9,585 nucleotides of DNA, from NCBI GenBank assembly GCA_030616195.1, contig JAUWXW010000043.1, positions 1 to 9,585 of the forward strand, written 5' to 3'. Positions 1-6,356 of the stretch are shown here, one piece after another. The stretch is from Chloroflexota bacterium (GTDB lineage: Bacteria; Chloroflexota; Dehalococcoidia; RBG-13-53-26). Below the pieces are notes generated by a model, which did no database searches, was not told the DNA's origin, and worked only from the letters and a program-made list of their open reading frames with translations. The translations under genes and the position numbers were made by a program. Numbering within the stretch: position 1 is the stretch's first letter; the number at the start of each line of letters is the position of its first letter.

Positions 1-794
1 ACGGCCAGGCCGCAAACCAGCAGGGCTCCTACCTTCAAGGTACGCTGCTTCAACCTGTTAAACAGCACAACAATACCAGCCAAGGTTAGGAAGCTCAGAG
101 CTATCCAGGGTTCCAGGCTTTGAACAGTGTGCTTGCCTCCCCCCAATAATTCCTCCTTCCACTGCGCTGTCATAAACCAGCCAACTATAGGAGGAACAGG
201 CAATGCCATCAGTGAACCCAGCAACCAATCACGCCTCAAGACCCGGACGACAATGTGAATAAACAGCCACAGGATAACGGGGAAATAGACAGCCAGCAGC
301 AACCACACCCACCAGGCAGAGCCAAGACTCTTCATAGTCAAGGCATGCTCCAAGAGGAAAAACCCGACCACCAGTAATGGAATCAAGGCATAGCCCAACC
401 AGGTGAAAAACCAAGTTGGTCTATTGTGTTGCCATCCATAGACAGCTACACCAACCGTACAGATGAGGATAACTACCAGCCAGCCAATGTTCGACCACTG
501 GTGAAGAGCAAAGAGCATGGCAAAAAGGAAATGAGGCAACGCAGCCACTAAGGTCTCAGCCCAATTGCTGCTATTGTGCACCTCGTTCAACTCATCAGCG
601 ACTTCCTTAACGGGCCCAAAAGATCGTACCGCTGCGCTGGCTGCCTCCTCCTCTGAGAACCCGGCTTCTTTCAATTCTTCCACCTGGTCCTCAAAGTGGG
701 CATATAGCTCGCAGAGGGTCTCTCTCTTTGAGGAGGAGTCCAGCCTCAGTTTTGTTCTCACATCACCAAGGTAGCGTCTTGGTCCAGTCGACAC
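1..794 (-). CDS. HAAS-domain integral membrane protein, 3' end cut by window edge
   Basis: The frame is open from a GTG at 794 to the window edge (264 codons) without a stop. Residues about 7-75 resemble the HAAS/permease-prefix signalling domain: YLGDVRTKL, then a helical ELYAHFEDQVEEL stretch, then GFSEEEAASAAVRSFG. From about residue 80 on there are six or seven hydrophobic segments (about 82-98, 104-120, 128-150, 160-183, 190-210, 228-246, 255 onward), so it is a polytopic inner-membrane protein with a cytoplasmic N-terminal helical domain. HAAS proteins are commonly encoded beside a PadR regulator, as here: padR ends 14 bp upstream. AGGA lies about 10 bases before the GTG. The same frame is also open upstream to an ATG at 863 inside padR, but the GTG gives the N-terminus usual for the family. 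The transported or sensed molecule is unknown, and the C-terminus is not seen. Confidence 0.75.
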   Translation of the reverse strand, partial: MSTGPRRYLGDVRTKLRLDSSSKRETLCELYAHFEDQVEELKEAGFSEEEAASAAVRSFGPVKEVADELNEVHNSSNWAETLVAALPHFLFAMLFALHQWSNIGWLVVILICTVGVAVYGWQHNRPTWFFTWLGYALIPLLVVGFFLLEHALTMKSLGSAWWVWLLLAVYFPVILWLFIHIVVRVLRRDWLLGSLMALPVPPIVGWFMTAQWKEELLGGGKHTVQSLEPWIALSFLTLAGIVVLFNRLKQRTLKVGALLVCGLA

Positions 795-808
795 GCTTCG
801 CCGTCCTG

Positions 809-1144
809 CTAAGTAATCAATGGCTGCATAACCAGGTTTACGGCAGAGGAGAAGCCTTGCCATTCAGCTACCTTCTCCTCCAGCAACCTTAAACCCTTCT
901 CTGTCAAATGATAATATCTTCTTTCCTTCCCCGGGGTAAGCCGGTCCCAGCTTCCTCTAACTAGCCTGGCTGCTTCCAAGCGATGCAGAGCTGGATAAAG
1001 GGTGCCCTCCCTGAATTTGAAGTAACCGTTGCTCCTTTTCTTCAACTCCTTGATAATCTGATAGCCGTACATTGGCTGGATACTCAGCAAAGAGAGAAGC
1101 AAAGTGTCGGTATTCCCTTTCAGAAGTTCCCGCCTGTAATTCAT
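809..1144 (-). CDS. PadR-family transcriptional regulator
   Basis: A short (111 aa) PadR-type winged-helix repressor, expected to bind DNA as a dimer in the cytoplasm. The N-terminal helix-turn-helix runs about residues 12-60 with the family motifs MYGYQI (25-30) and REGTLYPALHRLE (45-57). The wing is GKERRYYHLTEKG (72-84), followed by a short dimerisation helix. The frame can be extended to a GTG at 1171, but the ATG at 1144 is preceded by a strong purine-rich site (AAGAAGGTGAAGG) and gives the usual N-terminus, so I chose it. It lies directly upstream of the HAAS membrane-protein gene and very probably controls that gene and itself. A palindrome in the upstream region (1185-1202) is a candidate binding site. 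The effector is unknown; PadR proteins often answer to phenolics, drugs or envelope stress. Confidence 0.9.
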   Translation of the reverse strand: MNYRRELLKGNTDTLLLSLLSIQPMYGYQIIKELKKRSNGYFKFREGTLYPALHRLEAARLVRGSWDRLTPGKERRYYHLTEKGLRLLEEKVAEWQGFSSAVNLVMQPLIT

Positions 1145-1158
1145 GCCTTCACCTTCTT
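1145..1158 (-). promoter_or_regulatory. Ribosome binding site deciding the padR start
   Basis: Read on the minus strand, AAGAAGGTGAAGGC precedes the ATG at 1144 with suitable spacing. Nothing comparable precedes the alternative GTG at 1171. This favours the shorter PadR. Confidence 0.6.
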
Positions 1159-1179
1159 TCAAGCTTTTCACAATGATCT

Positions 1180-1209
1180 AGGATAGCAGAAAGCATTCTG
1201 CTCCCGCAA
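1180..1209 (-). promoter_or_regulatory. Candidate padR promoter with an operator palindrome between -35 and -10
   Basis: On the minus strand TTGCGG (1209-1204) and TATCCT (1185-1180) are separated by 18 bases; the match to consensus is weak (3/6 and 4/6). What makes the site notable is a perfect 7-bp inverted repeat, AGCAGAA-N4-TTCTGCT (1185-1202), filling the spacer. PadR repressors usually bind palindromes that overlap their own promoter, so this is a plausible autoregulatory operator. No experimental or comparative support is available here. Confidence 0.35.
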
Positions 1210-1301
1210 GCTTGAAGACTTGAAGTAGTTCAAATGTCACCAGTAGCCCAGAAAACCAAGGGTAGCCAACAGCCCAAAAGTAGCGATTGAAATTTCCGAG
1301 C

Positions 1302-1359
1302 ATAGGGCAGGGGCTCTGTCCCCTGCCAACCGAGGCGGGTGGCGGAGCACCCGCCCTAT
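1302..1359. repeat. Double stem-loop palindromic element (REP/REPIN-like)
   Basis: Two perfect 8-bp hairpins with 6-base loops stand side by side: GGCAGGGG (1306-1313) with CCCCTGCC (1320-1327), and GGCGGGTG (1334-1341) with CACCCGCC (1348-1355). The whole 58-bp unit is bounded by a 7-bp inverted repeat, ATAGGGC (1302-1308) and GCCCTAT (1353-1359), that competes with the inner stems. This paired-hairpin design with complementary ends is typical of REPIN-like or small non-autonomous repeat elements. There is no T-run on either side, so it is not a standard intrinsic terminator. It lies between degV and padR, downstream of the degV stop. Confidence 0.6.
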
Positions 1360-1360
1360 C

Positions 1361-1399
1361 GCAACGGGGCAATGGCTGATTTTGGGAGGAGCCGTTGCC
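1361..1399. repeat. Third stem-loop next to the palindromic element
   Basis: GGCAATGGCT (1368-1377) pairs with AGCCGTTGCC (1390-1399) over 10 positions with one G-T pair and a 12-base loop. GCAACGG (1361-1367) can pair instead with CCGTTGC (1392-1398), giving two alternative folds. Read from degV on the minus strand, this would be the first hairpin met after the stop codon, about 70 bases on. It could stabilise or end that transcript, but it lacks a following T-tract. Confidence 0.45.
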
Positions 1400-1417
1400 T
1401 TGACAAGTTGAGGTCAC

Positions 1418-1435
1418 AATGGCAGACACGATTGT
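1418..1435 (+). repeat. Intergenic 18-mer repeat, copy 1
   Basis: AATGGCAGACACGATTGT matches the 18-mer at 6431-6448 at 17 of 18 positions and in the same orientation. Both copies lie outside coding sequence. Function is unknown; it may be the remains of a dispersed element or a shared binding site. Confidence 0.4.
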
Positions 1436-1465
1436 TGGATACTATCAAGGCCAATCTGCTTCGAG

Positions 1466-2323
1466 TCAATCTTCAGCATAGAAGGCAACACCCAAAGCCC
1501 CGCTCCCCGTAGAATAGCCCATTATTGGGCTCAACTCAGTAAGCCATAATTGAACGCATTCAAATTCATCACGCACACGCTCCACAAGCCTTTCGCCTTC
1601 CTCAGGAGCATTAGCATGGTGAACTGCCACATGCACTGGTTTGGCACCCACCCTTTTGTGCATTGCTTCCAGCAGTTGATTGACCCCCTTCTCTTTGCTT
1701 CTAGTCATACCAATAAAACGAGCTACGCCGTTTTTCCAAGTGAGCACTGGCTTGACATTAAGCCACGCTCCTAGCCGGCTAGCCACCTTGGGTACCCTCC
1801 CTGTTCGATAGACATGACCAATAGTCTCCAGAACAAAGACAAGATCAACCTTCGCCCTTACTTCTTTCGCCGCTTCCACAGCCTCAACCAGACCCCTCCC
1901 TTCAGCCACCGCCCGGGCTGCAGCAAGCACAACAAATCCCTCTGCTCCCGTAACAGTCTGGGAGTCTAACACCTCGATATGGGCATAGCCAGACTCCTTC
2001 TGCACCTGCTCTCTGGCCAACAAAGCCGCGTTGTAAGCCATGCTTACTTTGGAGGAAAGGGTAATACAGAGGATGCTCCCGGCATTACTGCTCAGACTGC
2101 GGTAGGCCTGTACGAAATCTGCCGGAGGGGGGGCAGAGGTAGAGAATAAGTGTGGTGCCGTTTCCAGCAGTTGGTACACTTCAGATGGGCTTATATCCAA
2201 CCAGTCACGATACACCTTGCCATCAAAATAGATGTTAGGTGTTACCAAGTGAATCTCATATTGCTCCAGTATGTCCCTGGGAAGACAGGCTATGCTATCA
2301 GTGATAATCGCTACCTTGCTCAT
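1466..2323 (-). CDS. DegV family protein (fatty-acid-binding fold)
   Basis: A 285-aa cytoplasmic protein of the DegV family, whose members bind a fatty acid between two alpha/beta domains; in Firmicutes the related FakB proteins present the fatty acid to the kinase FakA. Visible family marks are the N-terminal TDS (residues 8-10), the STS motif before PPPADF (61-70), the serine loop LSSKVSMAYNAA (89-100), GHVYRTGRVPK (169-179) in place of the usual GGR loop, and the C-terminal STGSGALGVAF (271-281). Length is normal. The second motif is divergent, so ligand preference cannot be inferred. No fakA-like kinase is present in the window. It lies 50 bp downstream of the DUF362 gene on the same strand, so it may be read through from the lar operon or from its own weak promoter. 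Confidence 0.88.
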   Translation of the reverse strand: MSKVAIITDSIACLPRDILEQYEIHLVTPNIYFDGKVYRDWLDISPSEVYQLLETAPHLFSTSAPPPADFVQAYRSLSSNAGSILCITLSSKVSMAYNAALLAREQVQKESGYAHIEVLDSQTVTGAEGFVVLAAARAVAEGRGLVEAVEAAKEVRAKVDLVFVLETIGHVYRTGRVPKVASRLGAWLNVKPVLTWKNGVARFIGMTRSKEKGVNQLLEAMHKRVGAKPVHVAVHHANAPEEGERLVERVRDEFECVQLWLTELSPIMGYSTGSGALGVAFYAED

Positions 2324-2350
2324 ACGGGGTTCTTACCTGTCTTATACACC

Positions 2351-2377
2351 GTATTACTGTGTTAGTATCGATGTCAA
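2351..2377 (-). promoter_or_regulatory. Weak candidate promoter for the degV gene
   Basis: A perfect TTGACA (minus strand, 2377-2372) overlaps the stop codon of the DUF362 gene. The best -10 at usable distance is TAATAC (2356-2351) with a short 15-base spacer; a better TATAAG (2346-2341) is too far at 25 bases. It could give degV some independent transcription, but spacing is poor in both cases. Confidence 0.25.
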
Positions 2378-3498
2378 TGCTCGGTGGGACCGTTGTCAAC
2401 AGCAGCCAGTGACAGGCTAATCAAGTGGTAGCCTAGATTCCCTAGCTCCAACCTCTGGGCTACCTTAAGCTGGACCAGACTGTCTGTTTCATTCAACTTC
2501 CCCATTCTATCAGGAGAAACGAGGGGTACTGGGTTAAGGACAACAGGAGCCTGGTCTATCAAGTCCAAGGAGGCTTTATCAATGGCTACCGGATCCAGGG
2601 CGGCCAGGATACCGATGTCCGGGACTATCGCTCTGCCGGCAGGATGAGCACAGTCACAGCAAGGTGTCACGTCTTGGATGAAGTTTATGAACCCTGCCCT
2701 CCCTCTGAATCCAACCATTGCAGCCGAAGCGGCATGGGCCAGGTATACCTGAAATCGCGATTTGTTACCCCTCTCCCAAAACAAAGCACCAGTGGGACAC
2801 GCAAAAAGACAGGTACTGCAGTGGAGGCACTTCTCCCAATCTCTGTTCGGCTTTCCGTCCTGCATAACTATAGCAGTGGTAGGACACACCTCGACGCAAG
2901 CCTCGCATCCATTGCACTTTGACTCATCCAGTATAGGCGTATTCATCCTATGCTGCTCCCTTTTGGCTTCCTTGGTTACACAGCCCATGCCCAGATTCTT
3001 TATGGCCCCACCGAAGCCAGTTATCATATGCCCCTTCACGTGAGACAAAACGAGCAAAAAGTCCGCCTGGTGGATCTTGGTGGCAACCTTAACCTCATCC
3101 AGCTCGCAGCCCTCAACAGCGCCTTGCACCGGCACGGAGACGCCCTCATACCCATCTCCGTCGGCTATGATTACAGGCGCTCCAACAGTCTCTTCGACAA
3201 AGCCGTTAAAGGCCGCTGTTGACAGATATTTGCTTTCGGTATTCCTTTCCCCTGGGTACAGCGCTGTGGTATCGGTAACGAAAGGCCTGCCGCCTGCCTG
3301 CTTGACTAGATCGACCACCCTGCGTACCAAAGCAGGCCTGATATAGGTTATGTTCCCCAACTCACCCATGTGCAGCTTGACAGCCACCGAGCCGCCTTTA
3401 GGTATGAGAGCCAGGATCGTCGATTCCATACAGAGGCTTTCTATCCCCGATAGGACGTCTTCTCCCTTCGCGTAGTCGAAAAAGAATACGTTTGACAT
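2374..3498 (-). CDS. DUF362 protein with two 4Fe-4S ferredoxin motifs, coupled to the lar operon
   Basis: A 374-aa protein of the DUF362 Fe-S family (COG2768 type). No enzymatic role is established for this family. The N-terminal half has the family signature KLHMGE (41-46) and the segment SHVKGHMITGFGGAIKNLG (152-170). A bacterial ferredoxin insert follows with two CX2CX2CX3CP motifs (C195, C198, C201, C205; C224, C227, C230, C234), predicted to bind two 4Fe-4S clusters. A CCDC motif (280-283) and DPVAIDKASLDLI (302-314) close the DUF362 fold. There is no signal peptide or membrane segment, so it is cytoplasmic. By eye, H157, K167 and H183 match in spacing the H174/K184/H200 trio of lactate racemase LarA. 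The gene starts 3 bp after the larC stop, so it is translationally coupled to NPN cofactor synthesis. I infer a redox protein that may use NPN; the family assignment is firm, the role is not. Confidence 0.88.
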   Translation of the reverse strand: MSNVFFFDYAKGEDVLSGIESLCMESTILALIPKGGSVAVKLHMGELGNITYIRPALVRRVVDLVKQAGGRPFVTDTTALYPGERNTESKYLSTAAFNGFVEETVGAPVIIADGDGYEGVSVPVQGAVEGCELDEVKVATKIHQADFLLVLSHVKGHMITGFGGAIKNLGMGCVTKEAKREQHRMNTPILDESKCNGCEACVEVCPTTAIVMQDGKPNRDWEKCLHCSTCLFACPTGALFWERGNKSRFQVYLAHAASAAMVGFRGRAGFINFIQDVTPCCDCAHPAGRAIVPDIGILAALDPVAIDKASLDLIDQAPVVLNPVPLVSPDRMGKLNETDSLVQLKVAQRLELGNLGYHLISLSLAAVDNGPTEH

Positions 3499-3501
3499 TT
3501 C

Positions 3502-4692
3502 TCAACCCCGAGTAGGAGCATCTAACTCTTTGAAATTCCTTTGAACTTCGGCGTAAACCTGACTTATGGGGACACCACAGTCCTCGGCTGCCTTCTTGCA
3601 GTCTTCATACTCTGGGACTACCTTGGCTATAGTGTCGCCTCTATAAGCTACCTTCACTCGTATCTTCCCGAAGCTGGTTTCGACAGAGTGGGAGAAACGA
3701 GCTAGAGAAAAACGTTGTCTTTCGCTAAACCTAACCCCCAGGGTGGTGCTCTCCTCAAGAATGATGTCAAGCAGTTTCCCTACTGCTTCGCTCTCGGCCA
3801 CCACAGAGAGCAAAGTTCCGGGACGATTCTTTTTCATTTGCACCGGAGTAAGAAACACATCTAAAGCCCCGGCCCGTAGAAGGCGCTCCATAATGTGGTC
3901 GTAGAGTTGCGGGTTCATATCGTCGATATTCGTTTCCAGAACCGTGACCCGTTCGGCGGCATAACCATCAGCCTGCTCCACCGACTCGCCAAGGAAAACA
4001 CGCAGGAGATTAGGCACGTGCAGATCCATCTTGCCCGCCCCATAGCCGACACCATGTATCTTCATAAGAGGCATATCACCAAAGCGGGCAGCAATGCTGG
4101 TGACTATCGCTGCCCCTGTAGGAGTAGTCAATTCACCCTCCACATCGGTAGCGCGTACCGGGACCTCTTTCACTAGCTCAGCAGTAATAGGAGCAGGAAC
4201 CGGTAGCAACCCGTGGCTGCATTTCACCAAACCCTGGCCCAAATTCAAGGGTGAGCAACTCACCTCCTCAACTCCTAACATCTTCAGTCCGACCAGGGTA
4301 CCAACAACATCGATGATGGTATCAACTGCACCTACTTCGTGGAGATGTACCGCATCGAGGTCCTTGTGGTGTACTTTGGCTTCTGCTTCCCCTAATCGGA
4401 TGAAGATACGCTTACCTTGCTGTTTAATATCGTCACTCAGGTCGCTCTGATCGATTAGACCAAGGATATCTGCGAGCCCTCTTCCTCCCTCATCGCCCTG
4501 GGCAACCACCTCTACATATATACCCGATATACCTTGTTTGGCCACCCTTCTAGCCTCGACATGATAGCCCTCCAGACGAAGTGCGCCTAGTCCCGTTCTT
4601 AGCCCATCGATATCCACTCCGAGGTCTATCAGAGCACCGAGAATCATATTCCCACTGATGCCCGAAAAGCAATCAAAATACGCCGTCCTCAT
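3502..4692 (-). CDS. larC: LarC, nickel insertion protein for the nickel-pincer nucleotide cofactor
   Basis: LarC is a CTP-dependent cyclometallase that inserts nickel into the dithio-pincer nucleotide made by LarB and LarE. This is a full-length 396-aa protein. The LarC1 part (about 1-245) starts with AYFDCFSGISGNM (4-16) and has the histidine cluster HHKDLDAVHLHEVGAVDT (108-125) and ELTTPTGAA (187-195). The LarC2 part (about 250-390) starts with LETNIDDMNPQ (252-262) and holds MKKNRPG (286-292). In L. plantarum the two parts are joined by programmed frameshifting; here one uninterrupted frame encodes both. The start overlaps the larB stop by 4 bp (ATGA), and the stop is 3 bp before the DUF362 gene, so all are one operon. 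No larA follows. Confidence 0.95.
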   Translation of the reverse strand: MRTAYFDCFSGISGNMILGALIDLGVDIDGLRTGLGALRLEGYHVEARRVAKQGISGIYVEVVAQGDEGGRGLADILGLIDQSDLSDDIKQQGKRIFIRLGEAEAKVHHKDLDAVHLHEVGAVDTIIDVVGTLVGLKMLGVEEVSCSPLNLGQGLVKCSHGLLPVPAPITAELVKEVPVRATDVEGELTTPTGAAIVTSIAARFGDMPLMKIHGVGYGAGKMDLHVPNLLRVFLGESVEQADGYAAERVTVLETNIDDMNPQLYDHIMERLLRAGALDVFLTPVQMKKNRPGTLLSVVAESEAVGKLLDIILEESTTLGVRFSERQRFSLARFSHSVETSFGKIRVKVAYRGDTIAKVVPEYEDCKKAAEDCGVPISQVYAEVQRNFKELDAPTRG

Positions 4693-5450
4693 CGCCGCTT
4701 CCTACTCCGTTGATTTATCAGACTGGCGAGATAGCCAGCCCCAAATCCATTGTCAATATTGACCACCGCTACGCCGGGAGCGCAGGTGTTGAGCATACCC
4801 AGTAGCGCCGCCAGTCCTTGAAAGCTGGCTCCGTATCCCACGCTGGTAGGAACAGCGATAACCGGCTTATCCACCATGCCTGATATGATACTGGCCAAAG
4901 CGCCTTCCATCCCCGCCACGGCAACAATCACGTTCGCCTGGAGCAATTTCTTATTGTGATCCAAAAGGCGGTGCAGGCCAGCTACCCCTACATCATAGAG
5001 CCGCTCCACTCGATTGCCCATAGCTTCGGCGGTTACCGCTGCCTCTTCTGCTACCGCTATGTCTGCTGTACCGGCAGTAGCCACCAAGACCAGCTCTTGA
5101 CTTGAAACTGGAACTCCATCTCCTATAACAATCAACCTTGGCAATGGATGATAGTGAGCCTTATCGGTAGCCTTCTGAAGCGCGGCAAATACCTCAGGAC
5201 CCGCCCTGGTAGCCAGGATAGTACCTGCTGATAGCAATAGGTGCTCTACAATCTCTACCACCTGCTCCACCGTCTTCCCCTGGCATAGAATCACTTCTGG
5301 AAAACCCTTGCGCAGAGAGCGGTGATGGTCAAGCTTGGCAAAACCCATCTCCTCATAGGGCAGCAGCTTCAGTTGTTCCAGGGCCTCCTCTACGCCCGCG
5401 TCCCCTGCCCTGACCTTCTCCAATAACTCCCGAAGCCGCTCACGATTCAT
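4689..5450 (-). CDS. larB: LarB, pyridinium-3,5-biscarboxylic acid mononucleotide synthase
   Basis: LarB carries out the first step of nickel-pincer cofactor synthesis: it carboxylates the pyridine ring of nicotinic acid adenine dinucleotide and hydrolyses the anhydride, releasing AMP. The 253-aa protein has the LarB N-terminal part with LDHHRSLRKGFPEVI (40-54) and a PurE-like C-terminal domain with TAGTADIAVAEEA (125-137), VAGMEGALASI (178-188) and PTSVGYGASFQG (201-212). C223 in MLNTCAPG matches the cysteine reported to form a covalent adduct with the dinucleotide in L. plantarum LarB (C221). Length and motifs are normal and all key segments are present. The ATG overlaps the larE stop (ATGA), and GAAGG lies 9 bases upstream inside larE. 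Cytoplasmic. Confidence 0.96.
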   Translation of the reverse strand: MNRERLRELLEKVRAGDAGVEEALEQLKLLPYEEMGFAKLDHHRSLRKGFPEVILCQGKTVEQVVEIVEHLLLSAGTILATRAGPEVFAALQKATDKAHYHPLPRLIVIGDGVPVSSQELVLVATAGTADIAVAEEAAVTAEAMGNRVERLYDVGVAGLHRLLDHNKKLLQANVIVAVAGMEGALASIISGMVDKPVIAVPTSVGYGASFQGLAALLGMLNTCAPGVAVVNIDNGFGAGYLASLINQRSRKRR

Positions 5451-6259
5451 AGGTACAATCCTTCGTTCATGCTGCCGGTACGATACCCGGCCAGGTCCAG
5501 AGTAATATAAACATAACCCAGTTCTTTAAGACGTGTCACTATACGTTGGCGGTTGGGTTCCTCAAGCAGGAGGCGCATCTGTTGTGGTTCCACCTCAATT
5601 CTTGCCATCCTGTCATAGTGACGAAGGCGCAATTGACCGATTCCCAGGCTGTGAAGAAAAGTCTCTGCTTCCTCTACTGTGGCAAGGGACTGCTTGGTGA
5701 TAGGGGTACCGTAGGGAAACCGTGAGGCTAAGCAGGCAAGGGAAGGCTTGTTCCAGGTAGGCAATCCCAGCTCCCTGGAGAGGAGCCTTATCTCATCCTT
5801 GGTTAGCCGCGCCTCCTGCAGGGGACGGCGCACCCCTAACTCGTCGGCGGCACGCATACCCGGCCGATAGTCACCCAAATCATCGTAGTTTGAACCGTCG
5901 ACTACATTCCGCATCCCCTGCTCCCTGGCAATCTGCCCCAGCTCACCGAAAAGCTCAAGCTTGCAATAATAACAGCGTTCAGGCGAATTAGCTACAAAAT
6001 TCGCGTCCTCCAGCTCTTTGGTCTCAATTACGAGATGCCTTGCCGACAAAGACCTGGCTACCTCTGTTGCCGCAGCTATCTCCTGTGAAGGGTAGGTGGG
6101 GGAGACCGCTGTTACCGCCAGCACCCTTCCCTCCAAGACATCAGAACACAGCTTGAGAAGGAGTGTACTATCTACTCCGCCCGAATAAGCAACGACGATA
6201 CTATCCATTTGTACCAACATTGCTTTCAAGCGGCGGAGCTTTTCCTGAGTAGAAATCAT
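5447..6259 (-). CDS. larE: LarE, ATP-dependent sulfur transferase of nickel-pincer cofactor synthesis
   Basis: LarE adenylates the two carboxylates of the LarB product and converts them to thiocarboxylates. It is a PP-loop ATP pyrophosphatase: SGGVDS (residues 26-31 from this start), then ERCYYCK with C96 and C99, DGSNYDDLGDYRPG, KPSLACLASRFPYG with C176, and the usual C-terminal GYRTGSMNEGL. I place the start at the ATG at 6259 because GAGGAA (6275-6270) lies 10 bases upstream and the N-terminus MISTQEKLRRL is the family norm; this also puts the cysteine at 176, the number of the sacrificial cysteine in L. plantarum LarE. Upstream starts at 6280 (ATG) and 6286 (GTG) are in frame and would add 7 or 9 residues. 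First gene of the operon, with its own promoter. Cytoplasmic, 270 aa. Confidence 0.95.
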   Translation of the reverse strand: MISTQEKLRRLKAMLVQMDSIVVAYSGGVDSTLLLKLCSDVLEGRVLAVTAVSPTYPSQEIAAATEVARSLSARHLVIETKELEDANFVANSPERCYYCKLELFGELGQIAREQGMRNVVDGSNYDDLGDYRPGMRAADELGVRRPLQEARLTKDEIRLLSRELGLPTWNKPSLACLASRFPYGTPITKQSLATVEEAETFLHSLGIGQLRLRHYDRMARIEVEPQQMRLLLEEPNRQRIVTRLKELGYVYITLDLAGYRTGSMNEGLYL

Positions 6260-6269
6260 AGTTGGCAGG

Positions 6270-6275
6270 TTCCTC
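6270..6275 (-). promoter_or_regulatory. Ribosome binding site deciding the larE start
   Basis: GAGGAA on the minus strand, 10 bases before the ATG at 6259. The alternatives at 6280 and 6286 have only a weak GGA upstream. Confidence 0.5.
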
Positions 6276-6327
6276 GTCATGAGCACGTTGTTCCAAGTGG
6301 ACTTCGAGAGACCAGTCTTCTGATGAG

Positions 6328-6356
6328 ATTATAAGCCAAGTAGAGTGAAAGGACAA
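6328..6356 (-). promoter_or_regulatory. Sigma70-type promoter of the lar operon
   Basis: On the minus strand TTGTCC (6356-6351), a 17-base spacer, and a perfect TATAAT (6333-6328). Transcription would begin near 6321, giving an untranslated leader of about 60 bases before larE. Just upstream, GGGTAAC (6361-6367) and GTCACCC (6383-6389) form an imperfect inverted repeat around CAATTG that could be a regulator site, but I do not recognise it. Confidence 0.65.

Noticed and set aside
1302..1359. Intrinsic terminator for degV or a CRISPR-like repeat
   Set aside because: No T-run follows the hairpins on either strand, and the two units are not repeated with spacers, so neither label fits.
1178..1429. 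83-codon minus-strand frame between degV and padR
   Set aside because: It spans the stem-loop element and the padR promoter region, has no family resemblance, and its low-complexity stretch comes from the GC-rich hairpins.
3895..4450. Plus-strand frames opposite larC and similar frames opposite the DUF362, degV and binding-protein genes
   Set aside because: They lie fully inside well-supported genes on the other strand and show no family motifs.
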